A stretch of 64,000 bases of DNA, from positions 1 through 64,000 of the forward strand of contig CAZVZG010000015.1 of the NCBI GenBank assembly GCA_964630785.1, given 5' to 3'. The notes under the pieces were generated by a model, which did no database searches, was not told the DNA's origin, and was given only the letters and a program-made list of their open reading frames with translations. Of this stretch, positions 52,337 through 61,281 are shown piece by piece (within the stretch, counting starts at the first letter, position 1; each line of letters opens with the position of its first letter). Made by a program: the position numbers and the translations under genes. The stretch comes from JADLCX01 sp964630785 (GTDB lineage: Bacteria; Planctomycetota; Phycisphaerae; Phycisphaerales; UBA1924).

Positions 52337-53826
52337 TCCGGCTTTCGCCCCTCGCGACCGCACGTGCCGTCGCCCTCTCGCTGTTGAGCGCGGCTGTAGG
52401 CATTGGTGGGTGCGCCGCGACGCGACCAACCACGCAGGGCCCGACAGTCACGGCCGCGCCCGATTACGCGGACCGGCTCATGGCCCTGGTCGAGACCTAC
52501 CAGCCCGCCGACCCGTACCTGCCCAACCGATGGAGTCAGGCGGTCCGTACGGCGTTCATCTACTCCGGCGCGCAACGGATGTTCGCCGCCCGCTCACTGG
52601 CGATCAGCGCGTACACAAGCGCCTCCGACGCCCACCGGCCCGAGGACTTTGTCGCGGCCGCGCTCGGCGAACTGCCCGACGCGCCGCCCGATCTGGCCCC
52701 AGAGGCCATCCGGTTTCTCGACGCGCTCGAATCAGAGAACCTGCTGCTGCACCTGCACGAGATCGCCGAGCCCTGCCGCCTCGTCGCCCCGCCGCCGTAC
52801 CGCGGCTTCAACTCGCCGCTGGCCTCGCAGGAGACCTACGAGCAAGGGCCGTTGCGCAACCTCGCCGATGCGTGCCGGCTGCGGATGCGCACGGCCGCCG
52901 CGGAGGACCGGCCGGCCGTGCTCGTGGGGGCCTTCGCCAGCGGCATGCAACTCGGCCGCACGATCTGCGGCCGGCCGATGCTCCTGAGCCTGATGAACGC
53001 ACAGATCACGCAGAACCGCGTGATGCTCGAAGCCCTGCGCGACGCCCGCACCTATCACTTGAGCAACGCCACCTGCCGGGCTCTGCTCGAAATCGAAGGA
53101 CGCTCGCGCCTGCCCCCGCCCGCCACGTTCCTTGAGATGGAGCGGGTCATCGGGCTGGACGCCATCGACCGCTATTTCGATCGCAAGGCCCGCGAGCAGG
53201 TGGCGGCCGCCCAGGGCACGGCATCGATCACCGACCTGTCACGGACGGAGTCCATCGCCGAGTTCGAGGCCGCAATCGAGCGGTGCAAAGCGATTCTCAC
53301 ACGAGAGACCGGCCCGGATCGGCATCAAGCGTCGTCTCCGGACGACACACACCCCAGAACATCGGGCCCGTTCGCGGCGATGCTCACGCCGCCGCCGCTG
53401 GAAGTCCGCGAAGGGCGCACCGACCCCGACGGCCTGCTCGCGACGCTCGTCCCGCCGATCGGGCCGATGGTGATGGGCGTGCAGGAGCACGCGTGCATCC
53501 GCGCCGGGCTCATCACCGGTTTGTTGCTGGAACTCCACCGCAAAGCGCACGGTGAGTACCCGCGCACGCTGGCCGATCTCGACATAGATGATCTGGAGAT
53601 CGCCGTGCCGCGCGATCCGTACGCGCCCGATCGGCCGCTGGGCTACCGGCCGCCCGCGCCTTCGGCCGGGTCCGCATCGCCCGCCTCATACATGCTGTAT
53701 TCGGTCGGGGCCGATGGCGTTGACAGCGACGGCGCTCCGTCGATCCGCGGCCGGCGCGAGGCGCTCTACCCGCCGCCGCGGGGCGCGGGCACGGACTACA
53801 TCATCATCGAAGCGACCCGCCCATGA
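52333..53826 (+). CDS. Hypothetical lipoprotein
   Basis: A 497-residue exported protein that I do not recognise. The N-terminus has a lipoprotein-like signal ending in GIGGC. The middle is mainly helical. Near the C-terminus is a pattern like planctomycete pseudopilin tails: EYPRTLADL, then PYAPDRPLGYRP and YSVGADGVDSDG. Its GTG start overlaps the phosphatase stop by four bases (GTGA), so translation is coupled. Its function is unknown; a surface or sensing protein is possible. Confidence 0.75.
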   Translation: MIRLSPLATARAVALSLLSAAVGIGGCAATRPTTQGPTVTAAPDYADRLMALVETYQPADPYLPNRWSQAVRTAFIYSGAQRMFAARSLAISAYTSASDAHRPEDFVAAALGELPDAPPDLAPEAIRFLDALESENLLLHLHEIAEPCRLVAPPPYRGFNSPLASQETYEQGPLRNLADACRLRMRTAAAEDRPAVLVGAFASGMQLGRTICGRPMLLSLMNAQITQNRVMLEALRDARTYHLSNATCRALLEIEGRSRLPPPATFLEMERVIGLDAIDRYFDRKAREQVAAAQGTASITDLSRTESIAEFEAAIERCKAILTRETGPDRHQASSPDDTHPRTSGPFAAMLTPPPLEVREGRTDPDGLLATLVPPIGPMVMGVQEHACIRAGLITGLLLELHRKAHGEYPRTLADLDIDDLEIAVPRDPYAPDRPLGYRPPAPSAGSASPASYMLYSVGADGVDSDGAPSIRGRREALYPPPRGAGTDYIIIEATRP

Positions 53827-53848
53827 GCGGCGTCGGCCCGCGTGCCGG

Positions 53849-54790
53849 CTACTCGCCCTCCTGCTCGCGGTACAGCCGCGCACGCAATCGCTCCAGCAGA
53901 AGGGCGTGGATCTGGCTCACACGTCCCTCGCAGATGCCCAGCACCTGACCGATTTCCTTCATCGTCAGACTCTCGAAGTAGTACAGCCAGATGATCAACC
54001 GCTCCGATCGCGACAGAGTTCGCCCGAGCCACTTCTGAACGTCACGATCGAACAATCCCGCCGCGGCCGCCGCCGCACCCATCCCCCCCACCGCTCCACC
54101 GGCGGACCCGCCGCGATCCGAGGCGGCGGACACCACCGACTCCATGGTCGGGCCCGCTTCGCCGTCGTCAGAGGGCGCCGTGAGCGACGACATGCACGGG
54201 ATCTCCGCGCCCTCGACGATCGCCCGGGCCTCGTCCGCGTCCGCGTGCAGCGCCCGCAGCAGTTCTTCCTCGGTCGGCGAGCGCCCGTGCCGCTTGCGGA
54301 AGTCGTCCTGGGCCCGCTTGACCTGCGCCTCGCGCCGGCGGGCCAGGCGAGGCGCGATGTCCTGCGATCGCAGGTAGTCGTTCATCGCGCCCACGATCCG
54401 CTTGAGCGCGAAGGTCTGGAACCGTGTGGCCCGGTCCGGATCGAACACACCGATCGCGTCCATGAGCCCGAAGCACCCCGCGCTCACCAGGTCGTCAATG
54501 TCCACGCTCGGCGGCAGCCGCTTGCTGAACCGCGCCGCCACGCCCTCGACGTAGGGGCGGTACGCCGCCACGAGCGCGTCGAACGCGGCTTTCTCACGGG
54601 CGAGGAAGTAGCGATTCCAGAGTTCCTTGTGATCGGGCGAACCGCTCGGCCCAGAGCTCACCGCGCTCGCACCGACGTTCGCCGTCGAAGCCGTCGCGCG
54701 TGGAGCCGCCGACGGGCCGCGGGCGTCCGCGGGCGCGGCGGCCTGACGTGGGCGACGAAAACCCGAAGGGCAAACCGTGGTCGCGGCCAT
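53849..54790 (-). CDS. FliA/WhiG-type sigma factor
   Basis: A 313-residue group 3 sigma factor. Region 2 reads YVEGVAARFSKRLPPSVDIDD, ...AGCFGLMDAIGVFDP, FQTFALKRIVGAMNDYLRS; region 3 follows as DFRKRHGRSPTEEELLRALH; region 4 has SRSERLIIWLYYFESLTMKEIG then GICEGRVSQIH. A disordered 70-residue N-terminal extension and a Gly/Ala-rich spacer between regions 3 and 4 make it longer than FliA (about 240). A GAGGAG site precedes the ATG at 54790. It follows the secretin and second GspE on the same strand. No FlgM-type anti-sigma factor is visible here. Confidence 0.88.
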   Translation of the reverse strand: MAATTVCPSGFRRPRQAAAPADARGPSAAPRATASTANVGASAVSSGPSGSPDHKELWNRYFLAREKAAFDALVAAYRPYVEGVAARFSKRLPPSVDIDDLVSAGCFGLMDAIGVFDPDRATRFQTFALKRIVGAMNDYLRSQDIAPRLARRREAQVKRAQDDFRKRHGRSPTEEELLRALHADADEARAIVEGAEIPCMSSLTAPSDDGEAGPTMESVVSAASDRGGSAGGAVGGMGAAAAAAGLFDRDVQKWLGRTLSRSERLIIWLYYFESLTMKEIGQVLGICEGRVSQIHALLLERLRARLYREQEGE

Positions 54791-55088
54791 GCGTTGCTCC
54801 TCGCTGCCTGGGCGGAGGCGGCGGAACCGCCGCTTCCCTTTCCGACCGAGGCCGCGACTCCCGCGGCATCGACGCTGCGATCCGAGCAAGCATCCTGCGA
54901 GCCCGACGGCCGCGCCCCGCGACCCGTACCGGCGGGGGAGAAGGGCGAAGCGCACGGGCTACAACATACGAAACAAAACCGCGGTGTGCCCGCGAGTTCT
55001 CAGGCGTTGCGGTTCCGAGATACGTCGGTTGGGAGGTCTGTAACGACGGATACCCCGCCTGGGGCGGGTGGAACGGTCAAGCCGTCGT
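54791..55088. other. Intergenic region between GspE2 and the sigma gene
   Basis: This spans about 300 bases. A GC-rich inverted repeat (CCCCGCCTGGGGCGGG-like, about 55053-55068) lies just after the GspE2 stop. The spacing allows a separate promoter for the sigma gene, but I cannot fit one confidently. Confidence 0.35.
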
Positions 55089-56894
55089 CTACGACAGCAC
55101 CCGCACCGCTTCCTTCTCGTCCGTCAGGCCAACGGCGATCTTATCGTGGGCGTCCTCGAGCATCGTCCGGAAGCCCAGCGATCGGGCCGCCTCGGCGAGC
55201 GTGATCGCGTCGGCCCCCTGAGCGACCATCTTCCGAAGCGTGTCGTTCATTTTCATCAGTTCGTACACGGCGACGCGCCCGTAGTAGCCCGAACCCAAGC
55301 ACTTCTCGCAGCGGCCGCGGAGGCCGGTGCCCGTGCCCACACCCTTGCAGGTCTGGCACGTGCGCCGGAGCAGGCGCTGGGCCAGCACGCCCAGGAGTGT
55401 CGACGTGATGAGGTACGTCTCGATCCCGATGTCCTGAAGTCGCGCGATCGCGCTCGGCGCGTCGTTGGTGTGCAGCGTGCTGAGCACCAGGTGGCCCGTG
55501 AGCGAGGCCTGAACCGCCAACTGCGCCGTCTCCTTGTCGCGGATCTCGCCCACGAGGATCACGTCGGGGTCTTGTCGCAGCAGCGAGCGCAGCCCCGCGG
55601 CAAAGGTCACGCCCCGCTTCACGTTCACCTGCGTCTGGCTGATGCCCTCGAGGTGGTACTCCACCGGGTCCTCGATGGTCATCACGTTGCGGCTCGTGCG
55701 ATCGACCTTGCCCAGGCCGCCGTAGAGCGTCGTGGTCTTGCCCGAGCCGGTCGGCCCGGTCACGAGGATGATGCCGTTGGACTTCTGCACGAGCTGGAGG
55801 AACTCACCCTGCATCGCGCGGGTCATGCCCACGTCGTCGAGGCTCAACTGCGTCTGGCTCTGGTCGAGCAGACGCAGCACCACGCGCTCGCCGTACACGG
55901 TCGGGATGACCGACAGGCGGATGTCGATCTTGCGGTTGCCCACCCGCACCGAGCTGTGCCCGTCCTGCGGGCTGTGGCGGTTGGCGATGTCCAGCTCGGT
56001 CATCACCTTCAGACGCGAGCTGATCGCCGGCGCCAGCGAGAGCGGCGGCGTGAACGCGTCGTTGAGCATGCCGTCCACGCGGAAGCGGATTACCAGCTTC
56101 TGCTCCATCGGGTGCACATGGATGTCGCTGGCCCGCCGGCGCAGCGCCTCGAACAAGATCATGTTCACCAGCCGGATCACCGGCGTTTGCCGGGCCAACT
56201 GCAGCAGGTCAGTCGAGTTGCGGATGCTGCCCGCGGCCGACTCGATCGCCCGCTCGTCGAGCGGCATCTCCTCGACGATCTCGGTGACCAGGTCCTGCTT
56301 CTGCTCGTAGCCGCGGTTGATCAGGTTGACCACCGCGCCACGCGGGCTGAGCACCAGCCGCACGGGCATGCCCAGGCGCTCTTCCAGCACGCCGAAGAGC
56401 GCGGGCTGCATCGGCTGGGCCGTGACGCAGGTCATCACATAACCGTCGCTCTCGAGCCCGGCCACCAGCCGCTCGCGCGCGAGGTTGGCGGGGATCACCT
56501 CGTAGAACCGCGCGCTCGACTCGTTGAACCGCGGCTCGGGCTCCAGGCGCAGGCCCGTGCGGCGGGCCAGCTTCTCCAACGCCGAGTGCTCGTCGATCGC
56601 CAGCATCGACAGCAGCACGTCCCACGGCTCGTCGTCGCTGCCGGGAAGCTGCGAGAATGAGCGGACCTGCTCGGGCTTGAGCGTCAGCCCCACCCCCCCC
56701 ACCCCCCCCACTCCCCCCACACCCCCCGCACCACCCTCGCCCCCCGCGAGCCCCTCGCCCGCAAACTGCGAGGCGATGCGGGCCCAGTCGGTGGCCGAGG
56801 CCGCGACGAGGTCCTTGGCGGGCATAGCGGCGGCGCCGGCCTTGGCGTGGCCGTTGGTCGCCGGTTTGGTGAACAGGGACTTCTTCATCGCCAT
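55089..56894 (-). CDS. Second GspE/PilB-type ATPase
   Basis: A 601-residue assembly ATPase distinct from the operon copy at 36541. A glycine/valine repeat (GGVGGVGGVGGVG, coded by a C tract at 56688-56745) lies near residue 55-70. The core shows Walker A GPTGSGKTTT, VGEIRDKETA, the His box VLSTLHTND and a shorter CQTC and CEKC zinc motif. The last residues lack the long acidic tail of the first copy. It lies 41 bases after the secretin gene, so the two are one operon. It may serve a second pilus or share the platform protein. Confidence 0.9.
   Translation of the reverse strand: MAMKKSLFTKPATNGHAKAGAAAMPAKDLVAASATDWARIASQFAGEGLAGGEGGAGGVGGVGGVGGVGLTLKPEQVRSFSQLPGSDDEPWDVLLSMLAIDEHSALEKLARRTGLRLEPEPRFNESSARFYEVIPANLARERLVAGLESDGYVMTCVTAQPMQPALFGVLEERLGMPVRLVLSPRGAVVNLINRGYEQKQDLVTEIVEEMPLDERAIESAAGSIRNSTDLLQLARQTPVIRLVNMILFEALRRRASDIHVHPMEQKLVIRFRVDGMLNDAFTPPLSLAPAISSRLKVMTELDIANRHSPQDGHSSVRVGNRKIDIRLSVIPTVYGERVVLRLLDQSQTQLSLDDVGMTRAMQGEFLQLVQKSNGIILVTGPTGSGKTTTLYGGLGKVDRTSRNVMTIEDPVEYHLEGISQTQVNVKRGVTFAAGLRSLLRQDPDVILVGEIRDKETAQLAVQASLTGHLVLSTLHTNDAPSAIARLQDIGIETYLITSTLLGVLAQRLLRRTCQTCKGVGTGTGLRGRCEKCLGSGYYGRVAVYELMKMNDTLRKMVAQGADAITLAEAARSLGFRTMLEDAHDKIAVGLTDEKEAVRVLS
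56688..56745. repeat. C tract coding a glycine-valine repeat in GspE2
   Basis: Plus-strand C runs of six to nine separated by A or other single bases. On the minus strand this gives many closely spaced G runs, a strong G-quadruplex pattern. It codes for repeated Gly-Gly-Val units in the N-terminal region of the ATPase. Confidence 0.75.
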
Positions 56895-56934
56895 GTCTGT
56901 CTCGCCTGGGCTCCGCCGCGGCGGCGCGATCCGG

Positions 56935-59871
56935 TCAGTTCACCATACCGTGCTCTTTACGCTTGTACTTGCGGTTGGGGTCTTCGGGGACGTACTTCTC
57001 TCGCTGCTCGCTGATCGTCTCGTCGAGTTTGTTCTCGGTGTCCAACCGGGCGGACTCGCTCAGGTCGATGCGGTCGTGCGTGGGCGCCGGCAGCGCCTGC
57101 TCAAGCCCCGCGCTCGACAGCGGCATCTTCGTGAGCAAGCGGAGATCGGCGAAGCTCGGGTCGCGCATGATCTTGGGCGTGATGAACACATAAAGCGTCA
57201 CGTTGCGCGTCTGCGTGCGTGTGTCCTTGAACAGCTCGCCCACGATCGGGATGTCCTTGAGCAGCGGGATGCCCGTCACGTTCTTGGAGCGGAACTCCTG
57301 CGCAAGACCACCGACGATGATCGTCGTGTCGCTGGGCACCGTCACCGACTCGCTCTTGAGGCGGTTGGTCTGCTTGGGCGGCGGCGAGCCGTTGCTGCCC
57401 TCGCCGGTGAAGCTCGACAGTTCCACCTCGTATTCCAGCCGCATGTAGCCGCCCTCGGAGATCTGCGGCTTCACCGTGAGTTTCGGGCCGGCCTCCTCGT
57501 AGCCGCCGAAGCTCTGCACGTTCTGCTGCCCGGCCGAGCCGATGGTCGTCGTCTGCGTCGGCTGGGCGTCCTTGCTCTCGATCTCCGCCTCCTGGTTGTC
57601 GTCCACGAGCACCTGCGGGGCCGAGACGACCCGAGCGTCGGTGTCGCGCGACAGCGCGTCGATGATGAACGGCACGTCCTGGCTTCGCACCAGCGCCGCC
57701 GTCAGCCCCTGGCCGGTCGTCACCGTCTTCTTGGTCAAGATGCTGCCCGCATCGCCGATCGAGCTGAGCCCGAAGTTGGTCGTCAGCGCGAACTGCCCGA
57801 TGATCTGCTGCACCTCGACCGCCAGGCGGAAGTCGCTGCCTGTGGTGATCGCGACGACCTTGGCCTCGATGAACACCTGCGGCCGGCGCAGGTCGAGCCG
57901 GTCGATCACGCTCTTGACCTGCGCTTGCAGCCGCTTGGGCGCCTTCACCACCACCTGGTTGTTCTGCTCGTCGGCGAGGACGAACACGTCCTCGCTGTTG
58001 ATCTCGGTGATGCCGCCGGCGCCGGCCGCGCCCGCCGGCTGCTGGGTCTGGTCGCCCGAGAGCCGGCGTTGGATCTCCTTCGTCCGCTCGGTGGCGGACA
58101 GCGCCGATCGCCGGTTGCCGTTGCCCAGATCACGCCCCAGCAGGCCGCCCCGGTTGCCCGTGCTGGCCTGGTTGTTGATCAGGTCGTTGATCGTGTTGGC
58201 CACCTCGTCGGCCTTGGAGTGCCTGAGTTTGTAGAACTCGTAGACGATGGTGTCGTCGTACTCGCTCAGCGGCCCGAGTTTATCGATGAGCTCCTTGACC
58301 TTGGCGTGCTGCTGCGCCGTGCCGCGGTACATAAACCCGCCCGCGTCGGGGTAGACGACAAAGCCCGCGCCCGCCGAGCTCGCCGTGTCGTTGGGCTGCC
58401 CGGGCTGGAGAGCGGCGTTGGCCGCGCCGGCGCGGTTGTTCACACGCCCCAGCGCCGTGCCGCCCCCGCCGAACCCTTGCGAATCGCTGCTCTCGAAGTA
58501 CGTAACGTCACCGAGTTGCAGGCGGCGTGCCCAGTCGGTCACCATCTCGGCCGCCCGCATCCCGATCGGGTACCACCTGGCTTCAATCTCGTTGGGAACA
58601 TCCACCAGGGGAAGCAGCGACGCGAGCATCCGCACCTCGTCGGAGCGGCCGCGGAAGAGCAGGGCGTTCGTCGAGGGGTCGAGCATCAGCCGGTCCGGCA
58701 GATTGCTGATCGTTGACGCGGGCCCGCTCGGCGCCACCGGTTGGCCCGGCACCCGCGGGCGCGTGAACCCGCCGCCAGCGCTGCTGGAATCCCCGAGGAA
58801 CTCCAACACTCGGTCCCTCGCCGCGGCCGCCGCGATGTTGTTCACGGGGAACCGTGTAATCCCGAGTTTCTGCTGTTCATCCACGAGTTTGGCGATGAAC
58901 TCTTCAACCACGGAGATCACGTGCGGCGTGTCGGTCATGACGATCACGCCCAAATCGTCGAGGAACACCGGTTGCGCGCCGGTGGCCCCGCCGCGCCCGG
59001 AGGCGATCAGGGATGCGATCGGCCCTTGCAGGGCGGTCGGCTTCAGGCCCGGCGTCTGGATGATCCGCGTTGTGCTCGACGGGTCGTTGCCGACGATCGG
59101 GCCGATCTGGTTTTTCGGCTGGACGATGTAGATGCCCAGGTTGTTCCTGACGATCGTGTAGTCGCGCTGCTCCAGCAGCATGGTCAGGAACGGGATCGCC
59201 TGTTCCTTCGGCACCGAAATCGGCGTCATGAACCGGATCTTCTGCCCGGCCAACCCCCCCCCGTCCTGCACGATCATCTGCAGGTGCAGGGCCTCCTGAA
59301 GGTACTGCACGATGATCGTCAGCTCGGTTTCGTCCGTGAAGTTGAACAGGAAGTCCTTGTCCCCCAGAGCCGCGGCCGGGTTGGGCATGGGCGCCGGGGT
59401 GGCCTCCTGATCCCCTTTCGCGGGTTCGGCGCCCGGCGAAGTCGTGGCCCCGGCCGGGGAGGAGGGGGTGGTCGCGGGTTTCAGCGCGCCCGGCGTGGTC
59501 ACCGGCGCGGCCGGCTGCGGATGGGCCGGTTTGGGCGGGGTCTTGGCGGGCGGCTGCTTGCCCGGCTGAGAGGGCGTCAGATTGGCCTTCTTCTCATCCA
59601 CTGGGAACTTGGCCCGTTCTTCCTGGATTCGCTTGAGGAGTTTGGCCTTCTCGTTCTCCATCCTCTGCTTTTCGGCCTCTTGCTTCTTGAGGTCCTCGGG
59701 CGACTTGGCGGGGTCTTTGGCGGGCTCGGGCTGGTCCTGCTGCCGAGCCAGGACCGTCATCGTGCCAACGCCGATCGCCAGCCCGGAAACGGCCGCCAAG
59801 GTGAGCAGGCGCGAGAGCGACATCCCGGCGCGAACGTGCCGGCGACGCGTTGGATTGTGGACGATGGACAC
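56935..59871 (-). CDS. Secretin GspD/PilQ
   Basis: A 978-residue outer-membrane secretin. The start is a GTG seven bases after an AGGAG site (59879-59883). A signal segment around residues 17-40 and a coiled-coil/proline-rich linker to about residue 165 precede repeated N1-type domains (LIASGRGGATGAQPVFLDDL, VTYFESSDSQG, HSKADEVANTINDLI). The secretin core includes RVVSAPQVLVDDNQEAEIES, and VPSDTTIIVGGLAQEFRSKN near the C-terminal barrel, with GIPLLKDIPIVGELFK. A Lys/Arg-rich tail ends it. It provides the outer-membrane channel for the secretion operon at 27.9-38.8 kb, which lacks one. Confidence 0.93.
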   Translation of the reverse strand: MSIVHNPTRRRHVRAGMSLSRLLTLAAVSGLAIGVGTMTVLARQQDQPEPAKDPAKSPEDLKKQEAEKQRMENEKAKLLKRIQEERAKFPVDEKKANLTPSQPGKQPPAKTPPKPAHPQPAAPVTTPGALKPATTPSSPAGATTSPGAEPAKGDQEATPAPMPNPAAALGDKDFLFNFTDETELTIIVQYLQEALHLQMIVQDGGGLAGQKIRFMTPISVPKEQAIPFLTMLLEQRDYTIVRNNLGIYIVQPKNQIGPIVGNDPSSTTRIIQTPGLKPTALQGPIASLIASGRGGATGAQPVFLDDLGVIVMTDTPHVISVVEEFIAKLVDEQQKLGITRFPVNNIAAAAARDRVLEFLGDSSSAGGGFTRPRVPGQPVAPSGPASTISNLPDRLMLDPSTNALLFRGRSDEVRMLASLLPLVDVPNEIEARWYPIGMRAAEMVTDWARRLQLGDVTYFESSDSQGFGGGGTALGRVNNRAGAANAALQPGQPNDTASSAGAGFVVYPDAGGFMYRGTAQQHAKVKELIDKLGPLSEYDDTIVYEFYKLRHSKADEVANTINDLINNQASTGNRGGLLGRDLGNGNRRSALSATERTKEIQRRLSGDQTQQPAGAAGAGGITEINSEDVFVLADEQNNQVVVKAPKRLQAQVKSVIDRLDLRRPQVFIEAKVVAITTGSDFRLAVEVQQIIGQFALTTNFGLSSIGDAGSILTKKTVTTGQGLTAALVRSQDVPFIIDALSRDTDARVVSAPQVLVDDNQEAEIESKDAQPTQTTTIGSAGQQNVQSFGGYEEAGPKLTVKPQISEGGYMRLEYEVELSSFTGEGSNGSPPPKQTNRLKSESVTVPSDTTIIVGGLAQEFRSKNVTGIPLLKDIPIVGELFKDTRTQTRNVTLYVFITPKIMRDPSFADLRLLTKMPLSSAGLEQALPAPTHDRIDLSESARLDTENKLDETISEQREKYVPEDPNRKYKRKEHGMVN

Positions 59872-60249
59872 GCTCAATCTCCTGGTTCGGGCCAAAGGAC
59901 CAGAGGGTAGGGCCCGCCGCATTCGGGGGTCAGGGGATGGGAGATGTCCCACGAGTCCGAGAGGCGGACCTTCCGCCGATGCACCGGCCGCCCGCCGGTT
60001 CATCCGGACCCCTGCCCAGCGACAGGTTCACGCGTCTGGTCCCGCCGGCCGAGTCAGGGCCGCGCGAGGACGCCTCTTGAACGAGGACCCTCGCGCCACG
60101 CGTCGCGGGACGCCGGAGGTTACCAGCGGCCATCGGCCGCGGATGCACCCAGGCACGCGGATTGTCGCGAATCTGCTTATCGGGTAGATGCACCCCGGAA
60201 CATCGGTACGGGCCGCATGGGGCCGCGGATACAGCGATTACCATCGCCC
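59872..60249. other. Divergent region upstream of secretin and binding protein
   Basis: 378 bases with no gene. On the plus strand TTGTCG (60162-60167) and TAGATG (60185-60190) with 17-bp spacing form a weak candidate promoter for the gene at 60250. Nothing like a cobalamin riboswitch box is visible, although the downstream product resembles a B12-binding protein. Confidence 0.35.
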
Positions 60250-61281
60250 ATGCCCGCTCACGCCCCTTCTCAGGCCCCCCCGACGCGTCCGCTCCGCGTG
60301 GTGAGTCTGCTCCCTTCCGCCACCGAGTCGCTCCTGGCCATCACCGGCGGCGTGCGGACGCCCCGGGTGGAGCTCGTCGGGCGCAGCCACGAGTGCGATT
60401 GGCCGACGGGACCGGAGCTCGCGTCGGTGCCGGTCCTCACCGGCCAGAGAACCCTGTTCGAGACCCCGGCCCAGGTCGACGAGGCCGTGCGGGCCCAGCT
60501 CGCCTCGGGCGAGTCGCTGTACACGCTCGATTCGGCCCGACTCGCTGCTTTGCGCCCCGACCTCGTGCTCACCCAAGACTTGTGCGAGGTCTGCTCCATC
60601 GACCTCAGAACCGTTCGAGCGGCCATCGCCCCGCACGGCCCGCCGCCCCGAATCATCAGCCTCAACCCCACCACGTTCGAGGGCGTCTTCGACGACCTGC
60701 TGACCATCGGTCAGGCGATCGGCATGGACGACGAAGCGCTCAGGCTCACCGTCGGCCTTCGCAACCGGGTCTACCGGGCCGAGGAGTTCGTCAGTCCGTA
60801 CCTCGACGGCCCGAACGTGGCGTTCCTGGAATGGACCGACCCGATCTTCATTGGCGGGCACTGGACGCCGCAGTTGATCGAGCGCGCCGGCGGCCGCCAC
60901 CCGCTGAACCCTTCGGCGCCGATCGCGGGCGCCGGCGCGGGCGCGGGGCCGATCGGCCAGACCATGCGGGCCGCGGGCAAGAGCGTGCGCGTGCCGGAGG
61001 AGGTGCTCGTCGCCAGCCGGCCCGAGGCTCTCATCATCTGCCCCTGCGGCCTGATGCTGGAGCAAGCGTGCGCTGAAACGTCGCGCTTGGCGGAAAAGCC
61101 CTGGTGGCGAGACCTCCCCGCCGTGCGGGCCGGGCGCGTGGCTGTGGTGGACGGAAGCCAGATGTTCAACCGACCCGGCCCGCGCCTTGTGGAGGCGTTC
61201 GAGTGGCTGGTGGGATGGCTAAACGGGCGGCCGGAGGTCGAGCCTGAGCGCATGCCTGTCCGCTTGTGGTCGCGAGAGTGA
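60250..61281 (+). CDS. BtuF-like cobalamin-binding protein (no signal peptide)
   Basis: A 343-residue protein of the periplasmic-binding-protein fold PF01497: RVVSLLPSATESLLAI at the N-terminus, LVGRSHECDWP, VLTQDLCEVCSI and a C-terminal Trp/Leu-rich region. It matches the stand-alone BtuF-like proteins seen in many genomes. No export signal is present, so it is probably cytoplasmic and may bind corrinoid rather than feed an ABC importer. The ligand is inferred from the family. It is convergent with the pseudogene that follows directly. Confidence 0.82.
   Translation: MPAHAPSQAPPTRPLRVVSLLPSATESLLAITGGVRTPRVELVGRSHECDWPTGPELASVPVLTGQRTLFETPAQVDEAVRAQLASGESLYTLDSARLAALRPDLVLTQDLCEVCSIDLRTVRAAIAPHGPPPRIISLNPTTFEGVFDDLLTIGQAIGMDDEALRLTVGLRNRVYRAEEFVSPYLDGPNVAFLEWTDPIFIGGHWTPQLIERAGGRHPLNPSAPIAGAGAGAGPIGQTMRAAGKSVRVPEEVLVASRPEALIICPCGLMLEQACAETSRLAEKPWWRDLPAVRAGRVAVVDGSQMFNRPGPRLVEAFEWLVGWLNGRPEVEPERMPVRLWSRE

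Noticed and set aside
55000..55088. sigma gene intrinsic terminator
   Set aside because: An inverted repeat is present, but no T run follows on either strand.
59872..60249. Cobalamin riboswitch upstream of the BtuF-like gene
   Set aside because: None of the conserved B12-box segments is visible, and the candidate promoter leaves little room for such a leader.
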